From NCBI GenBank assembly GCA_022072455.1, contig JAJVHY010000009.1, forward strand, positions 1 through 64,000: DNA of 64,000 nucleotides, in the 5' to 3' direction. Of this stretch, positions 16,344-23,340 are shown in pieces. The stretch is from Verrucomicrobiia bacterium. Its GTDB lineage: Bacteria > Verrucomicrobiota > Verrucomicrobiia > Palsa-1439. Position 1 is the first letter of the stretch, and every line of letters begins with the position of its first letter. Below the pieces are notes generated by a model, which worked only from the letters and a program-made list of their open reading frames with translations, had not been told where the DNA came from and did not search any database. The position numbers were made by a program, and so were the translations under genes.

Positions 16344-16760
16344 TTACTTGGATGATTTCAGAAAGTTCTCCACCCACCCGCGAATCTCATCGCGAACCCG
16401 GCGAAACACCACGAGCTTTTCGGCGTCCGAGCCGGTCGCCTGTGCGGGATCGTCAAAACTCTGGTGGATCGTCCGCTTGGCGCCGGCAAAGACGGGGCAG
16501 GACTCGCGGGCGTTGTCGCAAACAGTCACAAGCACATCGAGTTTCTGGCCGGCAAATTCAGCAATGGACTTTGACCGGTGCTGCGAAATATCCACGCCGG
16601 CCTCGGCCATCACCTGGATCGCCAGCGGATGCACAGAGCCGGACGGTTTCGCGCCCGCGCTGAGCGATTCATACCGGTCGCCGCCGAGGTGCCGGAGCCA
16701 GCCTTCGCCCATGTGACTACGGCACGAGTTGCCGGTGCAGAGGAAGAGAACCCGTTTCAT
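16344..16760 (-). CDS. arsC: Arsenate reductase, thioredoxin-coupled low-molecular-weight phosphatase type
   Basis: 138 residues of the LMW tyrosine phosphatase fold. The phosphate loop is FLCTGNSCRS (Cys8, Arg14), and the redox pair Cys81 and Cys88 lies in VTVCDNARESCPVF, as in Staphylococcus ArsC. It reduces As(V) to As(III) with electrons from thioredoxin; two thioredoxin-like proteins are encoded nearby at 18704 and 18931. The ATG at 16760 fits the family start. It is the first gene of the operon, has no Shine-Dalgarno sequence, and its promoter -10 box ends only 7 bases upstream, so the mRNA is probably leaderless. Confidence 0.95.
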   Translation of the reverse strand: MKRVLFLCTGNSCRSHMGEGWLRHLGGDRYESLSAGAKPSGSVHPLAIQVMAEAGVDISQHRSKSIAEFAGQKLDVLVTVCDNARESCPVFAGAKRTIHQSFDDPAQATGSDAEKLVVFRRVRDEIRGWVENFLKSSK

Positions 16761-16767
16761 GCTGACT

Positions 16768-16795
16768 AACATATTCGTTTATGCGAATATGTCAA
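16768..16795 (-). promoter_or_regulatory. ars operon promoter
   Basis: Minus-strand TTGACA (16790-16795), 16-base spacer, TATGTT (16768-16773). The -10 box ends 7 bases before the arsC ATG, which predicts a transcript starting at the initiator codon. This is the best sigma-70-like promoter in the window. Confidence 0.65.
16769..16792. promoter_or_regulatory. Probable ArsR operator (inverted repeat in the arsC promoter)
   Basis: Perfect 9-base arms ACATATTCG (16769-16777) and CGAATATGT (16784-16792) around six bases. AT-rich dyads with ATATTCG-type half-sites are the usual ArsR/SmtB operators. It lies between and overlaps the -35 and -10 boxes, so binding would block polymerase. Confidence 0.6.
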
Positions 16796-17021
16796 GCGGG
16801 GTGTTGTATTAAATCGGCTGACTTGAGATCGGCGGAGCGCGATAGGTGGCAATCTCGCGACCTGCTTGTGGGAGACAGACTGGCAGTCGTGGGGCGGAGT
16901 TTTGCCAAACTGTCGGCGGCTAGCGCCTTGTTCGGGTGGTCGCTGATCGCTGGAATTTACTCAGGACTAATTCGATACACCACGCGCTGTCATGGTTGGC
17001 ACTCTGCGTGCAATTGGTTAT

Positions 17022-17037
17022 TTGGCCAAGTGGCCAA
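17022..17037. promoter_or_regulatory. Palindrome just before arsR2, candidate operator
   Basis: TTGGCCA and TGGCCAA separated by two bases, ending 4 bases before the ATG at 17042. A weak promoter (TTGGCA at 16996, TATTTG at 17019, 17-base spacer) overlaps it, so autoregulation by the downstream ArsR-family protein is plausible. The 16796-17021 stretch holds no gene I can support. Confidence 0.4.
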
Positions 17038-17041
17038 CGCT

Positions 17042-17362
17042 ATGAACAAAGACCGATTAATCAAGCTGACGATTCAGGCGCGGGTGTTGAAAGCGGTGGC
17101 ACATCCCAGTCGCCTCTGCATTGTCGAAGAGTTGTCGAAGCGCGAGCGGTGCGTGTGCGAACTCACGGAGATGATCGGCGCTGACATGTCCACGGTGTCG
17201 AAACATCTGACGGTCTTGAAACAGGCTGGGATTGTCGCGGATGAGAAGCGCGGGGCAATGGTGTTCTACCGGCTGCGTGTGCCGTGCTTGGGGAAACTGT
17301 TTGAGTCGGTGGAGTCGGTGCTGGAATGCAGCGCGCGCGAATTGATGGAGGCCGCGAAGTGA
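17042..17362 (+). CDS. Second ArsR family metalloregulator
   Basis: 106 residues: helix-turn-helix MSTVSKHLTVLKQAGIV, wing EKRGAMVFYRL, and the ArsR metal-site motif RCVCELTEM with Cys37 and Cys39. Further cysteines at VPCLGKLF and VLECSARE could complete a site. I use the ATG at 17042; the frame is open back to 16781, but that would start inside the arsC operator and add 87 residues with no resemblance to the family. It heads a rightward operon with a permease, two thioredoxins and CcdA, and is clearly different from the ArsR at 15125. Confidence 0.88.
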   Translation: MNKDRLIKLTIQARVLKAVAHPSRLCIVEELSKRERCVCELTEMIGADMSTVSKHLTVLKQAGIVADEKRGAMVFYRLRVPCLGKLFESVESVLECSARELMEAAK

Positions 17363-17378
17363 GCTGGGGCTGGTTGCC

Positions 17379-18677
17379 ATGAACTGGCGCAAGGAATGGA
17401 AACCGTTGGCACTGATTGTCGGACTGTTTCTGGCCTGCTTTTACCTGCCGGTGGGCAATCTGCGCTTCGACAACGCGATCACGGAGGCGTTCGAGTTGGT
17501 GAAGTGGTACGCGCGCGAGCACGTCATCCTGTGTTTGATTCCGGCATTCTTCATTGCCGGGGCGATTGGCGTTTTCGTCAGCCAGGCGTCGGTGATGAAA
17601 TATCTCGGCGCAAAGGCGAACAAGGCGCTCGCTTACGCCGTGGCGTCGGTGTCGGGGACAATCCTCGCGGTGTGTTCGTGCACGGTGTTGCCGTTGTTTG
17701 CGGGGATTTACCGGATGGGCGCGGGGCTGGGGCCGGCAACGGCGTTCCTCTACTCAGGCCCGGCGATCAACGTGCTGGCAATCACGATGACGGCTCGCGT
17801 GTTGGGATTGAAGCTGGGCGTGGCGCGGGCGGTTGGAGCGGTGGTGTTCAGCGTGGTGATCGGTTTGTTGATGCATTTTATTTTCCGCAAAGAAGAACTG
17901 GCCAAAGCTGCGGCGGCTGCAGAAATGCCGGAGCCGGAAGTGAAGCGACCGCTCTGGCAGAACATCATCTACTTCGCCGCGATGATCGGCGTTCTGGTCT
18001 TTGCCAACTGGGGCAAGCCAGCGGAGGCGAGCGGGCTGTGGCATTTCATCTGGTTGGCCAAGTGGCCGATCACCTTTGTGTTTGCGGTCGTGCTGGCGGT
18101 CGTGCTGGTGCTGTGGTTCGGGATGAAGTGGTGGCAGATGCTTGTCGTGGCGATTCCGGTCGCGGTGTTGGCTGTCGTATTGCCCGGTGCGCCGATGATT
18201 CCGTTCGTGGTCGCGGTGATCGGGCTGTCGGTTTTCACGAGCACGAATAAGGGCGAGACCGGCGAATGGTTTTCGTCCACGTGGACGTTTGCCAAACAGA
18301 TCACGCCGTTGCTGTTGTTCGGCGTGCTCGCGGCAGGTTTCTTTCTGGGCCGACCGGGTCACGAAGGCGTGATTCCGTCGGAATGGGTTACGCAGGCGGT
18401 GGGCGGCAATTCGTTGCGGGCCAACCTGCTGGCGTCGGTGGTTGGGGCGTTCATGTACTTCGCGACGTTGACCGAAGTGCCGATTCTGCAAGGACTGATC
18501 GGCAGCGGCATGGGGCAAGGCCCGGCACTGGCGCTGTTGCTGGCGGGCCCGGCGTTGTCGCTGCAAAGCATGTTGGTGTTGCGCACCATCATGGGCATAA
18601 AGAAAACCGTCGTGTACGTGCTGTTGGTGGTGGTGATGGCCACGATTACCGGCCTGATCTATGGAGCATTTCTGTAA
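17379..18677 (+). CDS. Permease of the ArsP/DUF318 family
   Basis: 432 residues with about ten membrane spans. The N-terminal half shows the family motif ILAVCSCTVLPLFAGIY (Cys99, Cys101) followed by SGPAINVLAITMTARVLG; the second half repeats the theme with ATLTEVPILQGLIGSGMGQG. Members such as ArsP export trivalent methylarsenicals; others are linked to other thiol-reactive metals. Its place beside ArsM and a second ArsR supports export of methylarsenite, but the thioredoxins and CcdA behind it are also found with mercury- or copper-type permease clusters. The gene follows arsR2 by 16 bases. Confidence 0.82.
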   Translation: MNWRKEWKPLALIVGLFLACFYLPVGNLRFDNAITEAFELVKWYAREHVILCLIPAFFIAGAIGVFVSQASVMKYLGAKANKALAYAVASVSGTILAVCSCTVLPLFAGIYRMGAGLGPATAFLYSGPAINVLAITMTARVLGLKLGVARAVGAVVFSVVIGLLMHFIFRKEELAKAAAAAEMPEPEVKRPLWQNIIYFAAMIGVLVFANWGKPAEASGLWHFIWLAKWPITFVFAVVLAVVLVLWFGMKWWQMLVVAIPVAVLAVVLPGAPMIPFVVAVIGLSVFTSTNKGETGEWFSSTWTFAKQITPLLLFGVLAAGFFLGRPGHEGVIPSEWVTQAVGGNSLRANLLASVVGAFMYFATLTEVPILQGLIGSGMGQGPALALLLAGPALSLQSMLVLRTIMGIKKTVVYVLLVVVMATITGLIYGAFL

Positions 18678-18703
18678 AACCAAATCAAAGGAGAAACCAC
18701 AAG

Positions 18704-18934
18704 ATGAAGATCCAAATCCTCGGCACGGGTTGTGCAAAGTGCCAGAAGTTGACCGAGAACACCGAAGCCGCCGCCAAAGAACTCGGGCTGCAATATGAGT
18801 TGGAGAAAGTCAAAGAGATCGCGCAGATCATGGCGTTCGGTGTGATGATGACGCCGGCCTTGGTGGTGGACGGCCAGGTCAAGGTGTCCGGTAAAGTGCC
18901 ATCAGTGGAAGAAATCAAAAGGCTGCTCGCATGA
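18704..18934 (+). CDS. Small cytoplasmic thioredoxin-like protein
   Basis: 76 residues, the mini-thioredoxin/glutaredoxin type: active site GCAKC (Cys10, Cys13), cis-Pro loop MMTPALVVDG and C-terminal helix VEEIKRLL. A good Shine-Dalgarno sequence (AAAGGAG) precedes the ATG. This redox family is repeatedly encoded next to DUF318/ArsP-type permeases and is thought to supply electrons to, or hand thiol-bound metal to, the permease or a reductase. The stop overlaps the next thioredoxin gene by four bases. Confidence 0.9.
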   Translation: MKIQILGTGCAKCQKLTENTEAAAKELGLQYELEKVKEIAQIMAFGVMMTPALVVDGQVKVSGKVPSVEEIKRLLA

Positions 18935-19332
18935 ATACGCCCACGAAAATCGCCATCCTCCTCGTTGTTGCTGGCCTTGTCGCGGGGGCGGTTCTTCTCA
19001 AGGAAGATAAACCCACACCAACGCCGGCCACCGCCGCCGCGGTTACCCCGCAAAAACTGCCCAAGCTCCTCGACCTGGGTGCGACCAAGTGTGTTCCCTG
19101 CAAAAAAATGGCGCCCATCCTCGAAGAGCTAAAGACAACCTACGCCGGCAAGCTGGAGGTCGAGTTCATTGACGTGTGGCAGAATCCCGCCGCCGGCAAG
19201 CAATACGCAATCCAGTTGATACCCACGCAGATTTTCTATGATGCCGCCGGCAAAGAGCTGTTTCGGCATGAGGGGTTCCTTGGCCGGGAAGACATCCTCG
19301 CCAAATGGAAAGAACTGGGTGTGAACCTTTGA
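18931..19332 (+). CDS. Membrane-anchored periplasmic thioredoxin
   Basis: 133 residues: one N-terminal membrane span (IAILLVVAGLVAGAVLL), a Pro/Thr/Ala-rich spacer, then a thioredoxin domain with active site KCVPCKKM (Cys54, Cys57) and cis-Pro segment QLIPTQIFYD. The fold faces the periplasm. The following gene encodes CcdA, which would pass electrons from cytoplasmic thioredoxin to this protein. Together they form a trans-membrane reductant relay serving the arsenic/metal cluster. Start overlaps the mini-thioredoxin stop (ATGA). Confidence 0.9.
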   Translation: MNTPTKIAILLVVAGLVAGAVLLKEDKPTPTPATAAAVTPQKLPKLLDLGATKCVPCKKMAPILEELKTTYAGKLEVEFIDVWQNPAAGKQYAIQLIPTQIFYDAAGKELFRHEGFLGREDILAKWKELGVNL

Positions 19333-19333
19333 G

Positions 19334-20032
19334 ATGGAACAGCTCTTTACCAACCTGAGCCACGCCGTCGAAGGCACACCGGCGCTCGCGCTTGGGGCGG
19401 CCATTGTCTGGGGCGTCCTGAGCATCGTGCTGAGTCCCTGTCATCTGGCCAGCATTCCACTCATCGTCGGTTTCATCAGCGAACAGGGCCAGGTCACGGT
19501 GCGCCGGGCGTTTTGGACAGCGACATTGTTTTCGGTCGGCATCCTGATCACCATTGCCGGCATCGGCGCGCTTACGGCGGCGGCAGGGCGGATGCTCGGT
19601 GATGTGGGGCGGTATGGGAATTATTTCGTGGCCGGTATCTTTATATTGGTCGGGCTGCATTTGCTCGGCGTGATTCCGCTGCCGTGGTCGGGCCCCGGCC
19701 AGGTGAACATGAAACGGCGCGGCCTGCTGGCGGCGTTGATCCTCGGACTGGTCTTTGGCATCGCCCTCGGCCCATGCACGTTCGCCTACATGGCCCCGAT
19801 GCTGGCGGTGACATTCAAAATGGCGAAGACCGCGCCGTTCTACGGCGCGTCGCTGCTGTTGGCCTACGGCGTTGGGCACTGCGCAGTCATCGTGCTGGCG
19901 GGCACGTTCACCGAAGTCGTCCAGCGGTTTCTGAACTGGAACGAACAATCCAAAGGTGTCGCCATCGTCAAGATCGTCTGCGGTGTGCTGGTGATTCTGG
20001 GTGGTGTCTGGCTGATCTACACGGCACCCTGA
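19334..20032 (+). CDS. ccdA: CcdA-type thiol:disulfide electron carrier
   Basis: 232 residues with six membrane spans and the two CcdA/DsbD-beta cysteines in mirrored motifs: Cys36 in VLSPCHLASIPL and Cys148 in ALGPCTFAYMAP. These cysteines carry electrons from cytoplasmic thioredoxin across the membrane to periplasmic thioredoxins. It begins one base after the stop of the membrane thioredoxin, its likely acceptor. No cytochrome c maturation genes are nearby, so the job here is probably redox supply to the metal cluster. It ends 8 bases before the convergent chrA gene. Confidence 0.9.
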   Translation: MEQLFTNLSHAVEGTPALALGAAIVWGVLSIVLSPCHLASIPLIVGFISEQGQVTVRRAFWTATLFSVGILITIAGIGALTAAAGRMLGDVGRYGNYFVAGIFILVGLHLLGVIPLPWSGPGQVNMKRRGLLAALILGLVFGIALGPCTFAYMAPMLAVTFKMAKTAPFYGASLLLAYGVGHCAVIVLAGTFTEVVQRFLNWNEQSKGVAIVKIVCGVLVILGGVWLIYTAP

Positions 20033-20040
20033 TCACCCAG

Positions 20041-21279
20041 TCAAATGAGAACCCACTGCCCGGCCGCTGCCGCCAGCAGCACGACCAGCCACGGCGGCGT
20101 TTTCCACCAGTGCAACAAACCAAACGCCGCCACAGCAAATGCCGCGTCCCGCGCGTTCAACACGCCGGCAATCCACACGGGATTGTAGAGCGCGGCCAGC
20201 AGAATGCCGACCACTGCCGCATTCGCGCCGCGCAACGCCGCTTGCGCCCACATTTTCGCGCGCAATTGCCGCCAGAACGGCAACGCCCCGGCAATCAACA
20301 GCCAAGCGGGAAGAAAGATTGCCAGCAGACACCACGCGCCACCCAACCACGGCCGCATCCCGAGTGGGATGGTTGTTCCGAGATAACCGGCAAAGGTGAA
20401 CAGCGGCCCCGGCACCGCCTGCGCCGCGCCATAGCCGGCCAGAAACACGTCGTCACTGACCCAACCGGTCGGGACAACCTCCGCACGCAACAACGGTAAG
20501 ATCACATGTCCACCGCCGAACACCAGCGAGCCGGCCCTGTAAAAACTGTCGAATACCGCCAGCGGTTTCGAGCCGGTGGCGGTCGCGAGAACCGGCAACA
20601 GCGCCAGCAACGCGAAGAAGACTGCGAGAATTGCGCCGGCAACCAAATGGTGTCGCCAATCGGCGCGCCCGGCAGCCGCGGTGCCAGTCACGCTCTTCCG
20701 GTACAACCCCCAGCCGGCAACGCCGCCGGCCAAGATCACGCCGACTTGCACCAGCGCATGCGGAAAAAACGACAGTAGCGCGGCAGCGATGCCGGCGATG
20801 GTCAATCGTTGCCGGTCGGGGCAAAGATTCCGGCCCATGCCCCACACGGCTTGCGCGACCACCGCCACCGCCGCGAGTTTGAGTCCGTGCAACCAGCCCG
20901 CGCGCTGCAGATCACCCAACGCCGCGACGCCGTACCCAAACAAAATCATCGCGATGGCCGACGGCAGCGTGAAACAGAGTGAGGCCAGAATTCCACCGAA
21001 CCAACCGGCGCGCAGCGATCCCAACGCAAAAACCGTCTGACTGCTCGCCGGCCCCGGCAAGAACTGACACAATGCCACGAGGTCGCTGTAGTCGGTATCG
21101 GGCAGCCAACGCCGCCGCTCGACGAACTCCGCGCGTAGATAGCCCAGGTGCGCGACCGGTCCGCCGAATGAAATCAGGCCCAGTTTGAGGAACGCACTGG
21201 CCACTTCGAGTAACCGGTGGGCTTGCGAGCCCAGTGGTCGGTGAACGGTTTTTGCGTGCGGAGCGGAGTCAGTATTCAT
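20041..21279 (-). CDS. chrA: Chromate transporter, two-domain ChrA (CHR family)
   Basis: 412 residues with two homologous CHR halves. The first half has LKLGLISFGGPVAHLGYLR, LVALCQFLPGPASSQTV and GSLRAGWFGGILASLCFTLP. The second half repeats the pattern with AGSLVFGGGHVILPLL, YGAAQAVPGPLFTFAGYLG and ARDAAFAVAAFGLL. ChrA expels chromate from the cytoplasm. I chose the ATG at 21279; the longer form adds 11 residues without support. It converges on the ccdA operon and completes a metal-resistance neighbourhood. No chrB-type regulator is seen. Confidence 0.93.
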   Translation of the reverse strand: MNTDSAPHAKTVHRPLGSQAHRLLEVASAFLKLGLISFGGPVAHLGYLRAEFVERRRWLPDTDYSDLVALCQFLPGPASSQTVFALGSLRAGWFGGILASLCFTLPSAIAMILFGYGVAALGDLQRAGWLHGLKLAAVAVVAQAVWGMGRNLCPDRQRLTIAGIAAALLSFFPHALVQVGVILAGGVAGWGLYRKSVTGTAAAGRADWRHHLVAGAILAVFFALLALLPVLATATGSKPLAVFDSFYRAGSLVFGGGHVILPLLRAEVVPTGWVSDDVFLAGYGAAQAVPGPLFTFAGYLGTTIPLGMRPWLGGAWCLLAIFLPAWLLIAGALPFWRQLRAKMWAQAALRGANAAVVGILLAALYNPVWIAGVLNARDAAFAVAAFGLLHWWKTPPWLVVLLAAAAGQWVLI

Positions 21280-21441
21280 ATGCGTTGTGACTGGTTGACG
21301 ACCAGAAAGCATCGGAAGCGAGGTAGCGCACCGCGATGATTGCTAGATTGAACACCGGAACTGCGTCGAAGCGGTTGACGGTTATTGGCGGCCCGGTTTC
21401 TGCGATGGCAACGTCCTGGGGAATCACTGTGCGATTCCATT

Positions 21442-21930
21442 TCACTGGGACGATTTTCCTTTCACGCCAAACCACAAGGCATCTAGCGACCAGCCACCAG
21501 CGCCGACAATGAGCAGAAAGACCAACCCTAGCCACATCGAGAAATCAGTGCGCGCTTCGTGCATCATGCTGAGAAAACCGTAGCGCGGCAGTTTCGCTAG
21601 TGTGAACGTCCAGAATCCGTGACCAAGCCACATCGGAATTTTCGTCGAGACGATGGCCACCGAAATGTTGATGAGCAACGGAATCGCCGCCAACCGCGTG
21701 AGCAATCCGATGATTACGAGTGTGCCACAAATCGTTTCCACGCCGCCGACAAACGGACCGAGTACTTCCGGCGCGGGAATGCCGATCTTGGCGAATCGCC
21801 CAGCGCCAAGCTCTGCCGGGTAGATGAACTTCTGGATGCCCTCGAAGAAAAACACCACGCCAACCATCAGCCTGATAAGCAGGACTGCCGGTGGCGCTTT
21901 GGTTTCCGATAACTTGAGGAGAATGCTCAT
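21442..21930 (-). CDS. DoxX family membrane protein
   Basis: 162 residues, four membrane spans, with the DoxX pattern: AVLLIRLMVGVVFFFEGIQK at the N-terminus, then GPFVGGVETICGTLVIIGLLTR and WLGLVFLLIVGAGGWSLD. DoxX proteins are small inner-membrane redox-associated proteins of uncertain activity. It lies 10 bases after the methyltransferase gene and is probably the last gene of the padR-led operon. The ATG at 21930 is preferred; the frame extends upstream but only into the methyltransferase gene. Confidence 0.85.
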   Translation of the reverse strand: MSILLKLSETKAPPAVLLIRLMVGVVFFFEGIQKFIYPAELGAGRFAKIGIPAPEVLGPFVGGVETICGTLVIIGLLTRLAAIPLLINISVAIVSTKIPMWLGHGFWTFTLAKLPRYGFLSMMHEARTDFSMWLGLVFLLIVGAGGWSLDALWFGVKGKSSQ

Positions 21931-21940
21931 AGCGGAAGTT

Positions 21941-22525
21941 TCATGGTCTCTTATCCAACGGTCTGCGACCGACCAGTCCGTAGTGGAACGGCGGCAAGTC
22001 AACGTGCGACAGGATTAACTCGAATCCCGCAGACACTAGCCAGTCTCGACATTGTTCCGGTCGCGGGCGGATGCTGAGGTCTGGTCCGCGCGGAGTGCAG
22101 GCATCATAGTTCCAGTGGATCACAGCAACTTTACCGCCCGACCGGACAACGCGAAATGCCTCCTGCAGCAGGCTGATCGGGTTCTCGGCGTGCAGGATAT
22201 TGAACAACATGGCATAGCCGACCGAATTGTCCGGCAGTCCTGTTCCCTCCGCCACAAAGTCGCGCAAGCGTGTCTGCACATTGCGTGCTCCAGTGGCTTC
22301 GGCTTTGCGTTGCGTCTCTGCGATCATCGCCGGCTCGAGGTCCAGCGCGTACACCGTGCCGGTAGTCCGTGCGGCTGCGGCGACAGTGAATGTTCCGTAG
22401 CCGCACCCGATCTCGACCACATCGGCGCGCGGGTCGTCACAGCTGAGTTTGTCGAGGATGCCGGGCGCGTCGAAAAACGTCGCCCACAACTGTTCGTCCG
22501 GCATCCCGCTGTCGCGGACTTTCAT
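21941..22525 (-). CDS. Class I SAM-dependent methyltransferase
   Basis: 194 residues of the Rossmann methyltransferase fold. Motif I VVEIGCGYGTFTVA (about 36-49), an acidic motif II residue (YALDLEPAM), the post-I segment NSVGYAMLFNILHAENP and the motif III-like GGKVAVIHWNYD are all present. The substrate cannot be read from sequence. The ATG at 22525 shares bases with the stop of the Cys-rich gene. Co-occurrence with PadR and DoxX suggests a stress or small-molecule detoxification role, an inference only. Confidence 0.85.
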   Translation of the reverse strand: MKVRDSGMPDEQLWATFFDAPGILDKLSCDDPRADVVEIGCGYGTFTVAAAARTTGTVYALDLEPAMIAETQRKAEATGARNVQTRLRDFVAEGTGLPDNSVGYAMLFNILHAENPISLLQEAFRVVRSGGKVAVIHWNYDACTPRGPDLSIRPRPEQCRDWLVSAGFELILSHVDLPPFHYGLVGRRPLDKRP

Positions 22526-22893
22526 GACGCAATCCGTGCGCCTGATTCCTCTGCGAAACGCCGGGCGTCCACCCGTTCCTGTTCCGTCAGCAGCGAATCG
22601 CGGACGCGGTTGAACAACGGGTTGACGCGCGCATCGAACCAGCGGAACAGCGCCGATTGTTCCTTGAGCGCGTTCTTGCGAAACCGCAGACAACCGTGAC
22701 AAAACGGCGAGCGCGTCGGGTAATTCCCCGGATGGATCCGGTAAACCAACGCGAACAATCGCACCCCCGTCGCCAGCACCTCCCGAAACGCGCGAAACCA
22801 CCAAGCGCGTTGGTAGCAGAGTTGTTCCAACCGGATCGTGCAGACCCGGCAGACCAAGTTGCTGGGATTACTTGTCGGTAACGACTTCGTCAT
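22522..22893 (-). CDS. Small Cys-pair protein of unknown function
   Basis: 123 residues with two CxxC pairs (LVCRVCTI near residue 15; FCHGCLRF near residue 65), which could bind zinc or an iron-sulfur cluster. A hydrophobic aromatic stretch lies between (RAWWFRAFREVLATGVRLFALVY). The C-terminal half is charged and helical (LFNRVRDSLLTEQERVDARRF). It overlaps the padR stop by 26 bases and the methyltransferase start by four, so it is a real operon member, but I do not recognise a family. Confidence 0.6.
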   Translation of the reverse strand: MTKSLPTSNPSNLVCRVCTIRLEQLCYQRAWWFRAFREVLATGVRLFALVYRIHPGNYPTRSPFCHGCLRFRKNALKEQSALFRWFDARVNPLFNRVRDSLLTEQERVDARRFAEESGARIAS

Positions 22894-23182
22894 ACAATTC
22901 CTTCACCTGTGCGCGAATGTACTCCAGCACCTGCCGCCCCCGCAGAGTCAGCCGGTAGTCCTTGCGGGCGCGTGGGCCGCCTGCAGGATCGGACTTGCCC
23001 TTCAACCACCCGCGCTCCTCCATGCGCGCCAACAGGGGATAGAGCGTCCCGGGGCTGATCGAATAGCCGTGCCGGCGCAACTCATTCAGAATCCACTGGC
23101 CGCAGATCGGTTCTTCGCCGGCATGATGCAGGATGTGCACCTTCCAAAAACCCAACAGGATTTCGCGTTCGATGTCTTTCAT
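22868..23182 (-). CDS. PadR family transcriptional regulator
   Basis: 104 residues. The winged helix of PadR is clear: KVHILHHAGEEPICGQWILN, the SPGTLYPLLARMEERGWLKG signature (helix 3 and wing) and the basic DYRLTLRGRQVLEYIRAQ helix for dimerisation. PadR proteins sense phenolics, drugs or antimicrobials and repress their own operon. A perfect inverted repeat and a promoter lie immediately upstream (23186-23241). It is the first gene of the operon; the PKS operon starts about 2 kb away, but no direct link is shown. Confidence 0.92.
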   Translation of the reverse strand: MKDIEREILLGFWKVHILHHAGEEPICGQWILNELRRHGYSISPGTLYPLLARMEERGWLKGKSDPAGGPRARKDYRLTLRGRQVLEYIRAQVKELYDEVVTDK

Positions 23183-23185
23183 AAG

Positions 23186-23219
23186 TTATTACGATAACCG
23201 ATGTCGTAAATCGTAATAA
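23186..23219. promoter_or_regulatory. Inverted repeat upstream of padR, probable PadR operator
   Basis: Ten-base arms TTATTACGAT (23186-23195) and ATCGTAATAA (23210-23219), 14 bases apart. The right arm covers the -10 box of the padR promoter and the left arm ends 3 bases before the start codon, a good place for autorepression. Confidence 0.55.
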
Positions 23220-23241
23220 TGGCAGCTCCCCTGAATGTCAA
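23213..23241 (-). promoter_or_regulatory. padR promoter
   Basis: Minus-strand TTGACA (23236-23241), 17-base spacer, TATTAC (23213-23218), giving a start near 23206 and a short leader. The 23242-23340 stretch up to the histidine-kinase stop shows nothing else I can support. Confidence 0.5.
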
Positions 23242-23340
23242 GAGTGACATTAGTTCGCCACAGTTGGCGCGAAACTTAACCTGGGTTCACTGGCCGAATC
23301 ATCAAGCCCACTTTGAGACGGATGAACGAGTACAGAGGGG

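Noticed and set aside
16781-17041. Open frame extending the second ArsR upstream by 87 residues
   Set aside because: It would begin inside the arsC operator, the extra residues resemble no ArsR N-terminus, and the ATG at 17042 matches the family start.
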